NCBI RefSeq assembly: GCF_014202425.1
Contig: NZ_JACHGT010000013.1
Span: 124,001 to 188,000 of the forward strand
Reading direction: 5' to 3'
From: Phytomonospora endophytica
GTDB lineage: Bacteria; Actinomycetota; Actinomycetes; Mycobacteriales; Micromonosporaceae
DNA: 64,000 nt
The notes beneath the pieces are model-generated. The model did not search any database. It had not been told where the DNA came from and worked only from the letters and a program-made list of their open reading frames with translations. How positions within the stretch are numbered: position 1 is the first letter of the stretch; every line of letters begins with the position of its first letter. This document shows positions 24,754-33,608 of this stretch, in pieces. Position numbers and translations under genes: made by a program.

Positions 24754-25746
24754 CTAGACCAGTGCGGTCCAGGTGTCGGCGAGCCACAGCGCATCGATCG
24801 CCGGGAGGCGGTGTGCGGGGATGCCAGCGGTGAGGGCCTGGTCGAGGAAGGCGGCCATGACGTATGCGGGGTCGTCGGCTCGAGCGCAGGCGATGGCGTG
24901 ACGGGCGAGGGCGTCGTCACCGCACCGCCATGCGGCATAGGCGCGAAGGGTGGCCGGCGCCGCGGCGTATCCGGCTGGCGCTTGCCGGTCGAGGTCGGAC
25001 CAGGTGGCGATGGTGGCTTTCGGGCCGTACCGGTCGGTGAGCATCATCGCGTGGTCACGGACTCGCTTGTGGGTCAATGCGATCAGCATCCCGGCGGTCT
25101 GTGCGGCCGTAAGGTCGACGCTGGTGGCGTGCTCGTCGAACAGCGCGATCGCGTCGGCATGGATCTGGGCGACCGCGGTGTCGGGCCGGTCTTGGAGAAG
25201 CCCGGCGAGGCGGTCGATCTCGTTGTCGAAGGCGGGCTTCAACCACGCGGCAGGCTCTGGTCGGCCGGTGGGCTCGATTCTGGCGAAACCGGTGGCGCGG
25301 CGGCGCCGCTGCCGGGCGGTCAAACCGTCAGCAGGTCGAGCCGGTTCAGGCGAGATGGGATGGCCGTTGAGCGGGCACTCACCGTCGGTGATGCATGAGG
25401 CGGCACTGTAGGAGTCACCGTGGACACGCAGTACATCGGCGACTTCCAGGCCACAGGCATCAGCGACTGACAGCGCCGTCTGCGCGGCGAAGGCCGCTTC
25501 GTCAGGGGTGCCGTAGGCGGCGACGGTGACCATGGTGGCTTCGCGTCGGCCGAGGACTTCGGCAACGTCGGCCTTCCACCGCTCGGCGGTGCGGTGGTTG
25601 GGGAGGTGGAAGCGGACTGCCGCCTCCACCCCTGCGTCACTCAGGATGAGGAGGGCGAGGCTCTTCTCGGGGTGGAACCCGAGGAGATACGGGACTGCGG
25701 TGTAGATGTCGTGGCAGGAAGACAGAGTCAGGGCCGGTGCGGTCAT
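24754..25746 (-). CDS. DUF4192 family protein (2)
   Basis: A 330-residue DUF4192 protein. The family start (CHDIYTAVPYLLGFHPEKSL), a conserved DGECPLNGHPI loop and the C-terminal APATLRAYAAWRCGDDALAR signature are all present. It contains a basic insert (RQRRRRATGFAR) near residue 150. The ATG follows GGAGGCATCCAC. It lies between the SSB gene and DUF4192 (1) and is separated from both by strong hairpins. Confidence 0.85.
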   Translation of the reverse strand: MTAPALTLSSCHDIYTAVPYLLGFHPEKSLALLILSDAGVEAAVRFHLPNHRTAERWKADVAEVLGRREATMVTVAAYGTPDEAAFAAQTALSVADACGLEVADVLRVHGDSYSAASCITDGECPLNGHPISPEPARPADGLTARQRRRRATGFARIEPTGRPEPAAWLKPAFDNEIDRLAGLLQDRPDTAVAQIHADAIALFDEHATSVDLTAAQTAGMLIALTHKRVRDHAMMLTDRYGPKATIATWSDLDRQAPAGYAAAPATLRAYAAWRCGDDALARHAIACARADDPAYVMAAFLDQALTAGIPAHRLPAIDALWLADTWTALV

Positions 25747-25772
25747 GTGGATGCCTCCAGGGCATGGAAAGG

Positions 25773-25816
25773 GGACCGGTCGGGTGCCCGCGTGCCCTGG
25801 GGCACCCGACCGGTCC
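25773..25816. terminator. 16-bp hairpin between SSB and DUF4192 (2)
   Basis: Perfect arms GGACCGGTCGGGTGCC and complement, with a 12-base loop. It begins 18 bases after the SSB stop and ends 26 bases before the DUF4192 start. Strong enough to terminate, so the DUF4192 genes may depend on read-through or a processed transcript. Confidence 0.6.
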
Positions 25817-25834
25817 TGGAGGGAGTGGAAGGTC

Positions 25835-26302
25835 CTAGAAGGCGTCGACGGTTTCGCGGTCGGCGGTGAACGACTCGACGTCATCGGGGTGGCGGGAGAA
25901 CCCGCTCTCGCCGGTCCAGGCATCGCCGACCGAATCGACGCGGGGCCGGGCGATCTCGGGGCGGGACTTCGCCGAGGCGGCGGTGGCCCAGCGCATGGAG
26001 ACCGAGACGTTGGAGGCGTTGCCGATGAGGTTGGAGAACTGGCCGTTGGCGTAGGCGCGGATGTCGGTGAACTCCACGACGACCGTGTCACCTTTACGGA
26101 GACCTCCGGCGACGTGCTCGGCGAGCTTGCGCCAGCAGGCGACCTCGATGGTGACGGCCTTCCCGTCGACCCAGTCGCCGGCACCATTGCGGTAGCGCGG
26201 GTTGTGGATGAGGCGGAAGTTGGCGACGGTGTGGCCCTTGTCGGTTGTCTTGAGGACCGGGTCGGCGGTCAGGTTGCCTTCGACGACGCAGGTGAAGAGC
26301 AT
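25835..26302 (-). CDS. ssb: Single-stranded DNA-binding protein
   Basis: A 155-residue SSB: VEGNLTADPVLKTTDKGHTV, VANFRLIHN, the WVDGKAVTIEVACWRKLAEH core and GDTVVVEFTDIRAYANG strand. The tail (DVESFTADRETVDAF) ends acidic-hydrophobic but is not the classical DDDIPF. As an element-borne SSB it probably protects transferred single strands. The start MLFTCVVEGN is set by homology; the site upstream (AGGAAGCGAACCCGTC) is weak. The leader carries the SSB-leader element copy B. Confidence 0.85.
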   Translation of the reverse strand: MLFTCVVEGNLTADPVLKTTDKGHTVANFRLIHNPRYRNGAGDWVDGKAVTIEVACWRKLAEHVAGGLRKGDTVVVEFTDIRAYANGQFSNLIGNASNVSVSMRWATAASAKSRPEIARPRVDSVGDAWTGESGFSRHPDDVESFTADRETVDAF

Positions 26303-26419
26303 GACGGGTTCGCTTCCTGTCCCGCAGCACGTGAGAGGCGGTTGCCCTTCTGATGGATCGTGCCGCGGTGACAAGACCCGCAGGACCGACCCCATAGGAC
26401 CGGAAGCCGCAAGAGAGCG

Positions 26420-26508
26420 ACGAAAAGATCTTGGCGGGGTGCGCTCTTTCGCCCCGCCACAGACTGTTTTCGGCGGCGACCTTGCGGCCCGGGCCGGGTC
26501 GGTCATGC
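26420..26508 (-). promoter_or_regulatory. SSB-leader element, copy B
   Basis: About 120-200 bases upstream of the ssb start. AAGATCTTGGCG (26425-26436) and GGCGACCTTGCGGC (26475-26488), followed by a CGGGCCGGGTCGGTCA stretch similar to copy A. On the minus strand GGCGGGG and CCCCGCC form a hairpin ending right at the AAGATCTT block. Copy A has a different stem at the same place, so structure seems kept while sequence changes. Confidence 0.6.
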
Positions 26509-26909
26509 ATAGGGTCGATTCACCAGCGGCGCACCACAGAAGGAAACAACCGCCCCAACTGCCGTGAGACACCCGGAACCCGCCCACGGATGCGTCGTGG
26601 ACTGTCTAAAGCCCCGAACAAGATCTAGGTCCTCTGGTGGCCGCCCACTTTCTTGCCTAACTGTTCACGTTGGAGAACAACTCCGCGATACGGAACCATT
26701 GGGCAGAACGTTCCGTCATGTGGTGATCGTTGCCGGAGGCTCGGCCTGCCATATGTAGCCGTGTCGCTGCTCCCTGGCTGTGGGCCAGCCCAGGGATGTT
26801 GGTCCGATGAGAAGCGCGATCGCGAAGTCGTGGCGCGACACGAAAGTGTCGGTTGTCAGCACTAGCCTCAGCAACCACATGACGTCCTCACGGATGAAGG
26901 CGGTCTGCG
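26509..26909. other. Spacer between ssb leader and HNH-helicase gene
   Basis: No gene recognised in 400 bases. CGACAC GAAA GTGTCG at 26836-26851 is a perfect 6-bp hairpin with a GAAA loop, about 60 bases before the helicase start; it may be an operator or leader hairpin. The promoter for the HNH-helicase operon should lie here. Confidence 0.4.
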
Positions 26910-28931
26910 ATGGCTGAGCAGGATCCTCAAAGGTTCTTCTCGGCTGCACAGCGACGGGTGCTCTTCGAGCAAGCCAATGGCCAGTGCCAGGACTGTGGTG
27001 CCGCTCTCGCCGATGGTTGGCACGCCGACCATCGCATCCCCTGGATCGCAGGCGGTCCGACCTCCATCGAGAACGGGCGCGCGCGGTGCGACGCCTGCAA
27101 CCGTGCGAAAGGACGTCAGATGGAATACACCGACGAGTTCAAGCCGCGGCCGTTCCAGGCGGCAGTGCGGAACGAAGTCATCGAAGGCATCAGGGCCGGC
27201 CGCGACGAAACAGTCGTGCTGGCATCCCCAGGGTCAGGAAAGACCCTTGCCTACCAGGCTCTGGGCACTGACCTCTTCCGGCGGAACTTGATCACTAGCA
27301 TCGCCGTGTTCGTTCCCCGGATCTCCCTGGCTCAGCAGTGTGAACTCAACTGGCTCCACGAGATCAACGGCAGCATTCGTGGACACTGCCAGCTCTTCCA
27401 GTCGCCGCGCCTGGGGAAGATCCGACACCGTACCAACGAGGTCCCCCTGACGCTGTCCAGCGAACCAGGAAGCGGGTTCGTCGCTACCTACAGCGCGCTC
27501 GCGACGAACCCAGAACTCTTTCGAAACTGGGCCATCAAGCACCAACATCAGTTCCTGCTTGTTGCCGACGAGGCCCAGTTCTGCGGCGACTCCAACGACA
27601 ATGAGGGTGGCGGGACCAAGGCCGGGCAGTACATCGAGCAGTTGCACCAATACTCGCGGCACACGCTACTCCTCACTGGCACGCCCTACCGTGCTGACAA
27701 CCAGCCCCTGGTGCTGGCCAACTACACCGACGTGCCGGGACAGCCGCTACGCCAACTGATTTATCACGCCGAGGCCAGCTATGCCGATGGAGTCGCCGAA
27801 GGCTACCTCCGGACATTCGAGATGCAGCTGACCAACGCCAGGATCACACAGAAGACGCTCGGCGACTCAGACGACGGACGTGGAGAGTCCACACTGACCT
27901 ACAACCTCTCCGACGACGGAAGCGAGTTGGTAGCTGCTCTTCAACATGAAAAGACGTGGAAACCGCTCGTGGACCGGGTGGTGACCGCAGTGAAGGACAA
28001 GCAGAAGTTCAACGCCGGCTACCGGGGCTTGATCTCCTGCATGCAGCAAGCTGAGGCCCGCAAGGTACAGAAGTACTTGCAGGACACCTATCCTGGGCTG
28101 AGGGTGGGTATCGCCATCTCAGCCGACAGTGACGCCGCAAAGATCTTGAAAGACTTCAGGTTCACGTCGATGGACATCCTCGTCACCGTGCGCATGGCGT
28201 TCATCGGGTACGACTGCCCACAGATCACAGTTGTCGGGATCCTGACCCACTACCGCGACCCAGGACATCTTTCCCAGCTTGTCGGCCGAGGCCTGCGTAC
28301 CTGGGACCAGATGCCCGCACGCGAGCAGTCCTGCGTCATCGTCGCCCCCGACGATCCTAAGATGCAGCAGTTCCTTGAGGTCATGCGCGAGGAGCGAGAC
28401 CAGGGACTCAAGATCATCAGGGAGCGCGAAGTGGCGGAGGCTTCACAAGGCTCGGATGGGTCGCAGACTCCATTGAGCTACCTGGAGTCGGCCATCGCCA
28501 CAGACACTCGCGCAGCCAGCAATGACTCCGACCTGGTGGCGGCCGACCTCCAGATGATCGAAGACATCAAAGTGAAGGTCGACTCCGGTGAGGACGCCAC
28601 GAAGCTGAAGAAGATCCTCGAGCTAGCCGGCATCATGACGAAGGTTTCACCGCCGGTGCCCGGACCTCGGGAAAGTCCAGAAGAGACGACCATCTACGTT
28701 CAGGCGCCTGCGACGGAGAAGGAACAGATCGAGGAGATCAAGGCCCAGACGCGAGCCGCCATCACTAAGCACCTCCATGCTCGCGGAGTGGTCCCGGGTT
28801 GCGACGGCTACCACGACGCCATGCGGCGAGCCACGTACCGGGTGAACGAAGCTTCGGGGTACAAAGCCGATGAAGCGACAACCGTCCAGCGAGCCCAGAA
28901 GCGCCTTCGAGCCGCGCTGTCCCTCACATAG
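26910..28931 (+). CDS. HNH endonuclease-SF2 helicase fusion protein
   Basis: A 673-residue protein. Residues 20-70 are an HNH domain with two Cys pairs (CQDCG, CDACN) and the catalytic WHADHRIPW. From about residue 80 follows a superfamily 2 helicase: FQ at 82, Walker A ASPGSGKT (about 104-112), DEAQ box VADEAQF, motif III-like LLTGTPYR, and motif VI QLVGRGLRTW at about 460. The C-terminal 170 residues are helical and charged. The order nuclease-then-helicase in one chain beside an unknown partner gene resembles phage-defence effectors. Biochemically it should translocate on and cut nucleic acid; no system name is assigned. GAAGG precedes the ATG. Confidence 0.8.
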   Translation: MAEQDPQRFFSAAQRRVLFEQANGQCQDCGAALADGWHADHRIPWIAGGPTSIENGRARCDACNRAKGRQMEYTDEFKPRPFQAAVRNEVIEGIRAGRDETVVLASPGSGKTLAYQALGTDLFRRNLITSIAVFVPRISLAQQCELNWLHEINGSIRGHCQLFQSPRLGKIRHRTNEVPLTLSSEPGSGFVATYSALATNPELFRNWAIKHQHQFLLVADEAQFCGDSNDNEGGGTKAGQYIEQLHQYSRHTLLLTGTPYRADNQPLVLANYTDVPGQPLRQLIYHAEASYADGVAEGYLRTFEMQLTNARITQKTLGDSDDGRGESTLTYNLSDDGSELVAALQHEKTWKPLVDRVVTAVKDKQKFNAGYRGLISCMQQAEARKVQKYLQDTYPGLRVGIAISADSDAAKILKDFRFTSMDILVTVRMAFIGYDCPQITVVGILTHYRDPGHLSQLVGRGLRTWDQMPAREQSCVIVAPDDPKMQQFLEVMREERDQGLKIIREREVAEASQGSDGSQTPLSYLESAIATDTRAASNDSDLVAADLQMIEDIKVKVDSGEDATKLKKILELAGIMTKVSPPVPGPRESPEETTIYVQAPATEKEQIEEIKAQTRAAITKHLHARGVVPGCDGYHDAMRRATYRVNEASGYKADEATTVQRAQKRLRAALSLT

Positions 28932-28939
28932 GAGACCCC

Positions 28940-30241
28940 ATGACCACGCGCGTTGAGTCAAACAGCTATCTGACGGAAGAGCAGCACCGTGTCTACACGC
29001 TGCGTGACTCTCTAACGCGCAACGGCGGAACGCCTTCTGGCTTCCTTGAGGTCCTGGCTGCAGTGGTCGAGGAGGGCACTTGGCGGAAGGTGCCCTCCGG
29101 CGTCAACGACGACCGACCCTTTGAATCGTTCAAGGACTTTATCGAAGCGAAGCCACCCTTTGGCTTGAATGCAAGTGTCTCGGATGTGCGGATTTTGCTT
29201 CAGCTTCGTCATCCACACGAAACCAACAGTGAGATTCGGTCTCGTATGGACGCCATGCGGGCCACCGTTAGGACCCTTCTGGGCCCGGTCCCGGGCGCAG
29301 ATCCAACATTGCAGGACGCCAGGGAATTTGGAGCGTTCGCACTTACAGGCGGTTGGCATTTTGGGCTCATGGTCGCGCGTAGCGTGCGCCCGGGGGCAAC
29401 TGGCAAGGGTCGTCATGACGCAAAGCTGTCCGCCAAGCAGTTTGCGAAGGAGGCAGGCACGTCGACGTCCCGAGTCATGAGGTTCTTCAGGGCATGGGAG
29501 CGAGCTGCCACCGCGGGTGTCGTCCCGGCCGCAGGGATGCTTTCACCTGGGCAGGAGCTTTCGCTGCCCGAACCGCAGAGGTGGTCTGAATACTTCTCGG
29601 CAGCATCAACGGCTGACGATGGCGTTGGTGGCGAGAGTCTTGAGGTGGGAGACGATGTCCAGCGCGGACGGACCGACGTCATGCGTCGGGTAATCGCTGA
29701 GGACCCGGATGCAGCGAACGCTGCGCTTGAAGCAATCGTTGAACGCCTCGAGGACGATCCTGAGCTCCAAACTGCCCTGGTGCACGAGGTCAGTGAGACG
29801 CCACAGCTCAAGAAGGCCATCGCGGCGGAGGGCAAGCGAACCAGTCAGCTCGAGTATCTACATAGGATCGCCGATGAAGGCAAGGTGAAGACACCGGCGG
29901 GCCTCTTGATCGAAGCTCCGAAGGCGATTCGGGATGCGGCCGCTCGGCACCTAGCGAAGATCCAGCTCTCCCCAACCCTTGACCCAGGTCAGGCTGCAAC
30001 CGAGGCTTACGGCTCAGTGCGGCAGCTCGTTGCTGAGGCAGTCGAAAGCTCGTCTGCTTTGCAGTCCGAGGAGCAACGCGCGAAAGCACGTCGCGTGCTG
30101 GGAAGTGCGGCTAGGAACTTGGCTGCAATTCAGAGCCTCCTCGATTCGAAAGAGGTCGATGAGGATCTGCTCACTGAACTCACCAGTCTCCAGGAAACCG
30201 TGAACGGCCTGGTCGAACAAGCGGCTCATATTCAGGGATAG
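28940..30241 (+). CDS. Unknown partner of the HNH-helicase, helical with HTH-like segment
   Basis: A 433-residue protein 8 bases after the helicase gene, with AGGAGACCCC before its ATG, so it is surely in the same operon. No recognised domain. The segment LSAKQFAKEAGTSTSRVMRF at about residues 165-185 looks like a helix-turn-helix of the KorB/ParB type. The C-terminal half consists of acidic Ala/Leu-rich helices (AAARHLAKIQLSPTLDPGQA, SAARNLAAIQSLLD). It could be the DNA-recognition or regulatory subunit of the helicase-nuclease. GC is lower and codon use less biased than in the flanking core genes. Confidence 0.7.
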   Translation: MTTRVESNSYLTEEQHRVYTLRDSLTRNGGTPSGFLEVLAAVVEEGTWRKVPSGVNDDRPFESFKDFIEAKPPFGLNASVSDVRILLQLRHPHETNSEIRSRMDAMRATVRTLLGPVPGADPTLQDAREFGAFALTGGWHFGLMVARSVRPGATGKGRHDAKLSAKQFAKEAGTSTSRVMRFFRAWERAATAGVVPAAGMLSPGQELSLPEPQRWSEYFSAASTADDGVGGESLEVGDDVQRGRTDVMRRVIAEDPDAANAALEAIVERLEDDPELQTALVHEVSETPQLKKAIAAEGKRTSQLEYLHRIADEGKVKTPAGLLIEAPKAIRDAAARHLAKIQLSPTLDPGQAATEAYGSVRQLVAEAVESSSALQSEEQRAKARRVLGSAARNLAAIQSLLDSKEVDEDLLTELTSLQETVNGLVEQAAHIQG

Positions 30242-30412
30242 ATCGGACACTTGGCCTGAGCGGCGGTGGGACATCGAGGGTACTAGAAAGTTGACGGACA
30301 CGATGTGCGGTGGAGGTAAGGGTTAGTCATTTACGATCTCAGAAGTAGCGACGTCGCCCCTCTTGTTTGGTGTCACCGCGGTTGAATCGGACCGCGAGGT
30401 GCGGAGGTTCAT

Positions 30413-30925
30413 GTGTCACCACGACGACCAACGGTCTACGCCGCCCGGGTCCATGGCGGCTGGCTGGGGACGATGGTCGGATCTGGAGCCGAGGTCGAGG
30501 CCAGCACCTGGCACGGTCTACGGGTGCGCGCTGCCGAGCGCGAAGGTGTCGCCATAGCGGAAATCCGGCTCGTACCCTGGATACCGCGCACCCCGGTTTC
30601 GCAAGAGCTCCGAGACGCGGCCGAAGCGATCATGAACCAGCCGTTCCCCTCTTTCGACCCTGACGGGGCTACAGAGGTGATCGACCTGCCTCGTCTGGCG
30701 GTGTTCATCTTTCACGCCGTCGCCGCGCCCAACCCGGATGGAACCTTCACAATCACCATCCCCGGGCTTCCAGGACCGGAGGTGACCGTCACTGATCCCG
30801 AGGACGGCCCCGATGCCCTGGCCCGCGTCATCGAACGCGAATGGGACCGCGAGCCTGACACGATCATCGTCGCCGTCCACACCGATGCCGAGACGGACGC
30901 ACCTTCAAGGGGGCAGACAACATGA
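30413..30925 (+). CDS. HicB-like small protein
   Basis: A 170-residue protein with GTG start after GCGGAGG. The segment NPDGTFTITIPGLPGPEVTV resembles the first strands of the HicB antitoxin fold (F.v.iP.lPG), followed by helices. No HicA-type toxin is visible next to it. ATGA-type coupling with the tandem RHH protein downstream suggests that the two act together, possibly as an autoregulated module. Alternative: a small unknown protein with chance similarity. Confidence 0.5.
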   Translation: MSPRRPTVYAARVHGGWLGTMVGSGAEVEASTWHGLRVRAAEREGVAIAEIRLVPWIPRTPVSQELRDAAEAIMNQPFPSFDPDGATEVIDLPRLAVFIFHAVAAPNPDGTFTITIPGLPGPEVTVTDPEDGPDALARVIEREWDREPDTIIVAVHTDAETDAPSRGQTT

Positions 30926-31890
30926 CCGAGGTGCTCCGGCACGTGAGTGTCGCCATCCCGAAGGAGAGCATGACGTGGATCCGCGAGGCCGCCTCACGCG
31001 ACGGCGTGACCGTGACCGAATGGGTCGCTCAGATCAGCGCCGACGAGGTCGCCGTCGCTCAACGCGACCGACAGCGCCGGCTCCTTGGGGACGATGACTC
31101 TCACGAAGTACTCAACTTGGTGCTCGGCGAGAGCGTTGCCGAGGACCTCAAACAGGCCGCGCTGTCAGCCGGGGTGACCATCTCCGACTGGGTCGCCAAA
31201 GCCATCCGTGGGCAAGCTGGCACGGCTCAGATCCGGTCGATGTTCACCCCGCGACAGCGCAGCGACTTCGAGAACCACATCAGCAGCGTCCTTCACGATG
31301 CGCGCATCGAAGCCCGTCGCGCTGAACAGACCGTCTACGGACGGGTGCTCGCCGAGGCAATGTCATCGGTGGCCAAAGGCCTGCCGCGCCTGCGGTGGAA
31401 CTCCGATCCGCTTAGCGCGGTTCTGGGCATTCACGGGATCGTCGACACCGGCGGGGCCGCCGACCGCTACCGGGCACTGCGCGCGTGGGTTGAACGGTTC
31501 GGAGGACACGGTCCCGACGTGACGGTCGAGTACCGTGAAGCGGTCGTACTGCGCGCTGCGATCAACGTCGAAGGCCAGCGCTGCCTCCTGATCGCCTCCA
31601 TCTGGGACCCGAACGACGACACCGGCCCCAGACCCCAACTCCGAGACGTCCGCGCCGCCGCCAACCCTCACCTGGCCGCGCCGACCGTGAACGAGCTCAT
31701 CGAGCAGTTCACGAAGATCACCCAGGGTCGGTACAGCGAAAGACTCCACAAACACGAGGCCGACGAACTCTCCGCTGAAATCAACGAGCGTGTCAGCGAA
31801 CTGAACGATCGTGACCAGAAGTCCTGGCGGGTGCTCTACGGTCAACCCGCGAACGACAGTGCCACAGGAGCGGGCAGCGGCGTCGGCTAA
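30922..31890 (+). CDS. Tandem ribbon-helix-helix-like protein with unknown C-terminal domain
   Basis: A 322-residue protein. Two similar units occur in the first 95 residues: VSVAIPKESMTWIREAASRD with GVTVTEWVAQ, and LVLGESVAEDLKQAALSAG with VTISDWVAKAI. Each has the strand-helix-helix pattern of RHH repressors, so one chain could form a pseudo-dimer. About 200 residues follow with no recognised domain (LRWNSDPLSAVLGIHGIVD, VLRAAINVEGQRCLLIASIW). It is coupled to the HicB-like gene and terminated by a strong hairpin. Confidence 0.6.
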   Translation: MTEVLRHVSVAIPKESMTWIREAASRDGVTVTEWVAQISADEVAVAQRDRQRRLLGDDDSHEVLNLVLGESVAEDLKQAALSAGVTISDWVAKAIRGQAGTAQIRSMFTPRQRSDFENHISSVLHDARIEARRAEQTVYGRVLAEAMSSVAKGLPRLRWNSDPLSAVLGIHGIVDTGGAADRYRALRAWVERFGGHGPDVTVEYREAVVLRAAINVEGQRCLLIASIWDPNDDTGPRPQLRDVRAAANPHLAAPTVNELIEQFTKITQGRYSERLHKHEADELSAEINERVSELNDRDQKSWRVLYGQPANDSATGAGSGVG

Positions 31891-31930
31891 TCACCGGACC
31901 GGCGCGGGCACTCCCGAAGGCTTGGCGGTT

Positions 31931-31973
31931 GCGGGTCCCGTCCACGCCACTGAACCACACGGACGGGACCCGC
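31931..31973. terminator. Bidirectional terminator between RHH gene and parB
   Basis: Perfect 13-base arms (GCGGGTCCCGTCC and complement) with a 17-base loop, between convergent genes. Confidence 0.75.
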
Positions 31974-31985
31974 TAGGACGAGCCG

Positions 31986-33389
31986 TTAAGCGTCTTCAGC
32001 CTCGGATTCGGCGTCCTCGTCGTCAGTGTCGTCGCGGCTGGGTTCGTCCGTGGCGGCAGCGGCGATCAGTTCCGCCTCCAGTTCGGTGCGGAGGTTCGCT
32101 TCGGCCTCGGAGAGGGTGTAGCCGTCGCTGGCGAGCTGATCAAGGTAGGCCACGACGTGGTGGGCGTTGCTGGTCCAGGCCTTGCCGCCAGCCAGCCGCG
32201 TCTCGTTCTTGGTCAACCAGCGGGCCACCAGCATCCGGGAGAGCTTGTCACTGCCGGCCTTCTCGGCCGCCGGAAGGATAGGGCCACCGGCGAAAGAAGT
32301 GAGGATGTCCTGGGCGTAGTCGCTGAGCCCGATGTTGATCGTGTCGGGGTCGATGACGGCGTCGCGCAGGACGGTGAGGAACAGGCCTTTGACGGCCTTC
32401 GCGGAGTGGTAGGTGCTCTTGACGAACTCGGCCCTGATCTCGGCCGCCGCGGTGAGTGCCTGGAGCTCGGCTTCGTGTTCCTTTTTGGCGCGTTCGGCTT
32501 CGGCGAGTTCGGCGGGAGACTTGTAGCTGGTGTGCCTGGTGCGCGTGTAGCCCCAGGCCTCAGGGTCGGTGCACACGATCGTCGCGGCAGGCTTGTACCC
32601 GTCGTGTTCGATGAACGCGGCGAATCCGGGCCTGCTCTTGACCTCTTGCGGGTCGAGCGGGTTGCCGTCACTGTCGCGGAGGCTGGAAGCGTCGGCGGCT
32701 CGCGAGGCCCATGGGTAGTCCTTCGGCCTGGAGATGATCTTCACGCCGGCCAAGGTGAGTTCAGCGCGCAGCTTGTCGGCTTCGGCCTTGCGGTCGCGGC
32801 GCTTCTTGGCGTCGGAGATCGCGTGCTTGAAGCCCCAGGTGCCGCTGGATGCCTTATCCAGTACCTTTGCGAGGAGTTCGGGGTCGTCTTTGAACTCCTC
32901 CAGATCGGCGACCTGGTCGAGGGGCAGCACACCGTCGTCGGCAGCCTGCTGTGCGGGTTTCGGCAGTTTCGTCAACGCCAGGCTTCGCTTGACGTGTGTG
33001 ATTGGTTGCGCCGTGACCCGTGCGATGGCCTCGGGCTCCCAGTCCATGAGGGTCAACTGGTGGTAGGCGCCGGCTTCCTCGGAGACGGTGAGATTTTCCC
33101 GGTGCTTGTTCTCGACCAGCAGCGACACCAGGTACTCGGCGTCGCCCGAAGCATCGATAACGACACAGGGGACGGTTTCGAGACCGAGTTCGATGGCCGC
33201 GGTGTGGCGGCGGTGACCGATCTGGATCCGGTACACGCCCTCCTCGTCGGTGGCTGTGACGACTAGCGGCTGGAGGATGCCGACCTCGGCGATGGAGTCG
33301 CGGAAGGCGGTCATGTTGCGCGCCGACCGGTCGGGCGGGTTGGTTTTGCTGGGAAGCAGTTGAAGCGGCGGGATGTCGAGGATGTCCAC
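31986..33389 (-). CDS. parB: ParB/Spo0J-family partition-like protein
   Basis: A 467-residue protein with an N-terminal ParB nuclease-like domain (IPPLQLLPSKTNPPDRSARN, GILQPLVV, and the box II IGHRRHTAAIELG) and a following HTH region (SEEAGAYHQLTLMDWEPEAI). The C-terminal half is charged and ends in an acidic tail. I chose the GTG giving VDILDIPPL, which has GGAGG 8-9 bases upstream. ParB proteins load at parS and stabilise plasmids, or act as regulators. No ParA is visible, so it may work with a host ParA or as a regulator. The leader has a conserved two-hairpin structure. Confidence 0.8.
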   Translation of the reverse strand: MDILDIPPLQLLPSKTNPPDRSARNMTAFRDSIAEVGILQPLVVTATDEEGVYRIQIGHRRHTAAIELGLETVPCVVIDASGDAEYLVSLLVENKHRENLTVSEEAGAYHQLTLMDWEPEAIARVTAQPITHVKRSLALTKLPKPAQQAADDGVLPLDQVADLEEFKDDPELLAKVLDKASSGTWGFKHAISDAKKRRDRKAEADKLRAELTLAGVKIISRPKDYPWASRAADASSLRDSDGNPLDPQEVKSRPGFAAFIEHDGYKPAATIVCTDPEAWGYTRTRHTSYKSPAELAEAERAKKEHEAELQALTAAAEIRAEFVKSTYHSAKAVKGLFLTVLRDAVIDPDTINIGLSDYAQDILTSFAGGPILPAAEKAGSDKLSRMLVARWLTKNETRLAGGKAWTSNAHHVVAYLDQLASDGYTLSEAEANLRTELEAELIAAAATDEPSRDDTDDEDAESEAEDA

Positions 33390-33422
33390 GATGGACACCT
33401 CCGTTCTCGGGTGCGAACCACA

Positions 33423-33533
33423 GCGGCACACCAGCGGGTGCCGCCTTCTGACTCGCAGGCCCTCGCCGCCCGCGGAAGCCGGACGGCAACTGATCCACGC
33501 CCACAACACGAAAGCCAGGCCTTGCCGTCCGGC
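33423..33533 (-). promoter_or_regulatory. Two-hairpin leader of parB
   Basis: On the transcript, GCCGGACGGCAA (33522-33533) pairs with TTGCCGTCCGGC (33478-33489) around a 32-base loop. GCGGCAC pairs with GTGCCGC (33423-33444) as a second hairpin. The first hairpin ends 89 bases before the GTG start. A leader of the same layout, with different but complementary stem bases and the shared loop end GTGGrTCrG, precedes the ComM-like gene at 45816. This could be a cis-regulatory RNA or a protein-bound (parS-like) site. Confidence 0.55.
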
Positions 33534-33608
33534 GACGGGCGGCACACTCACCAGCGAAGAAGGCGGCGGTTGCCCGGGATGCGCGTGGTCGGCGGCTAGG
33601 GTGCACAG

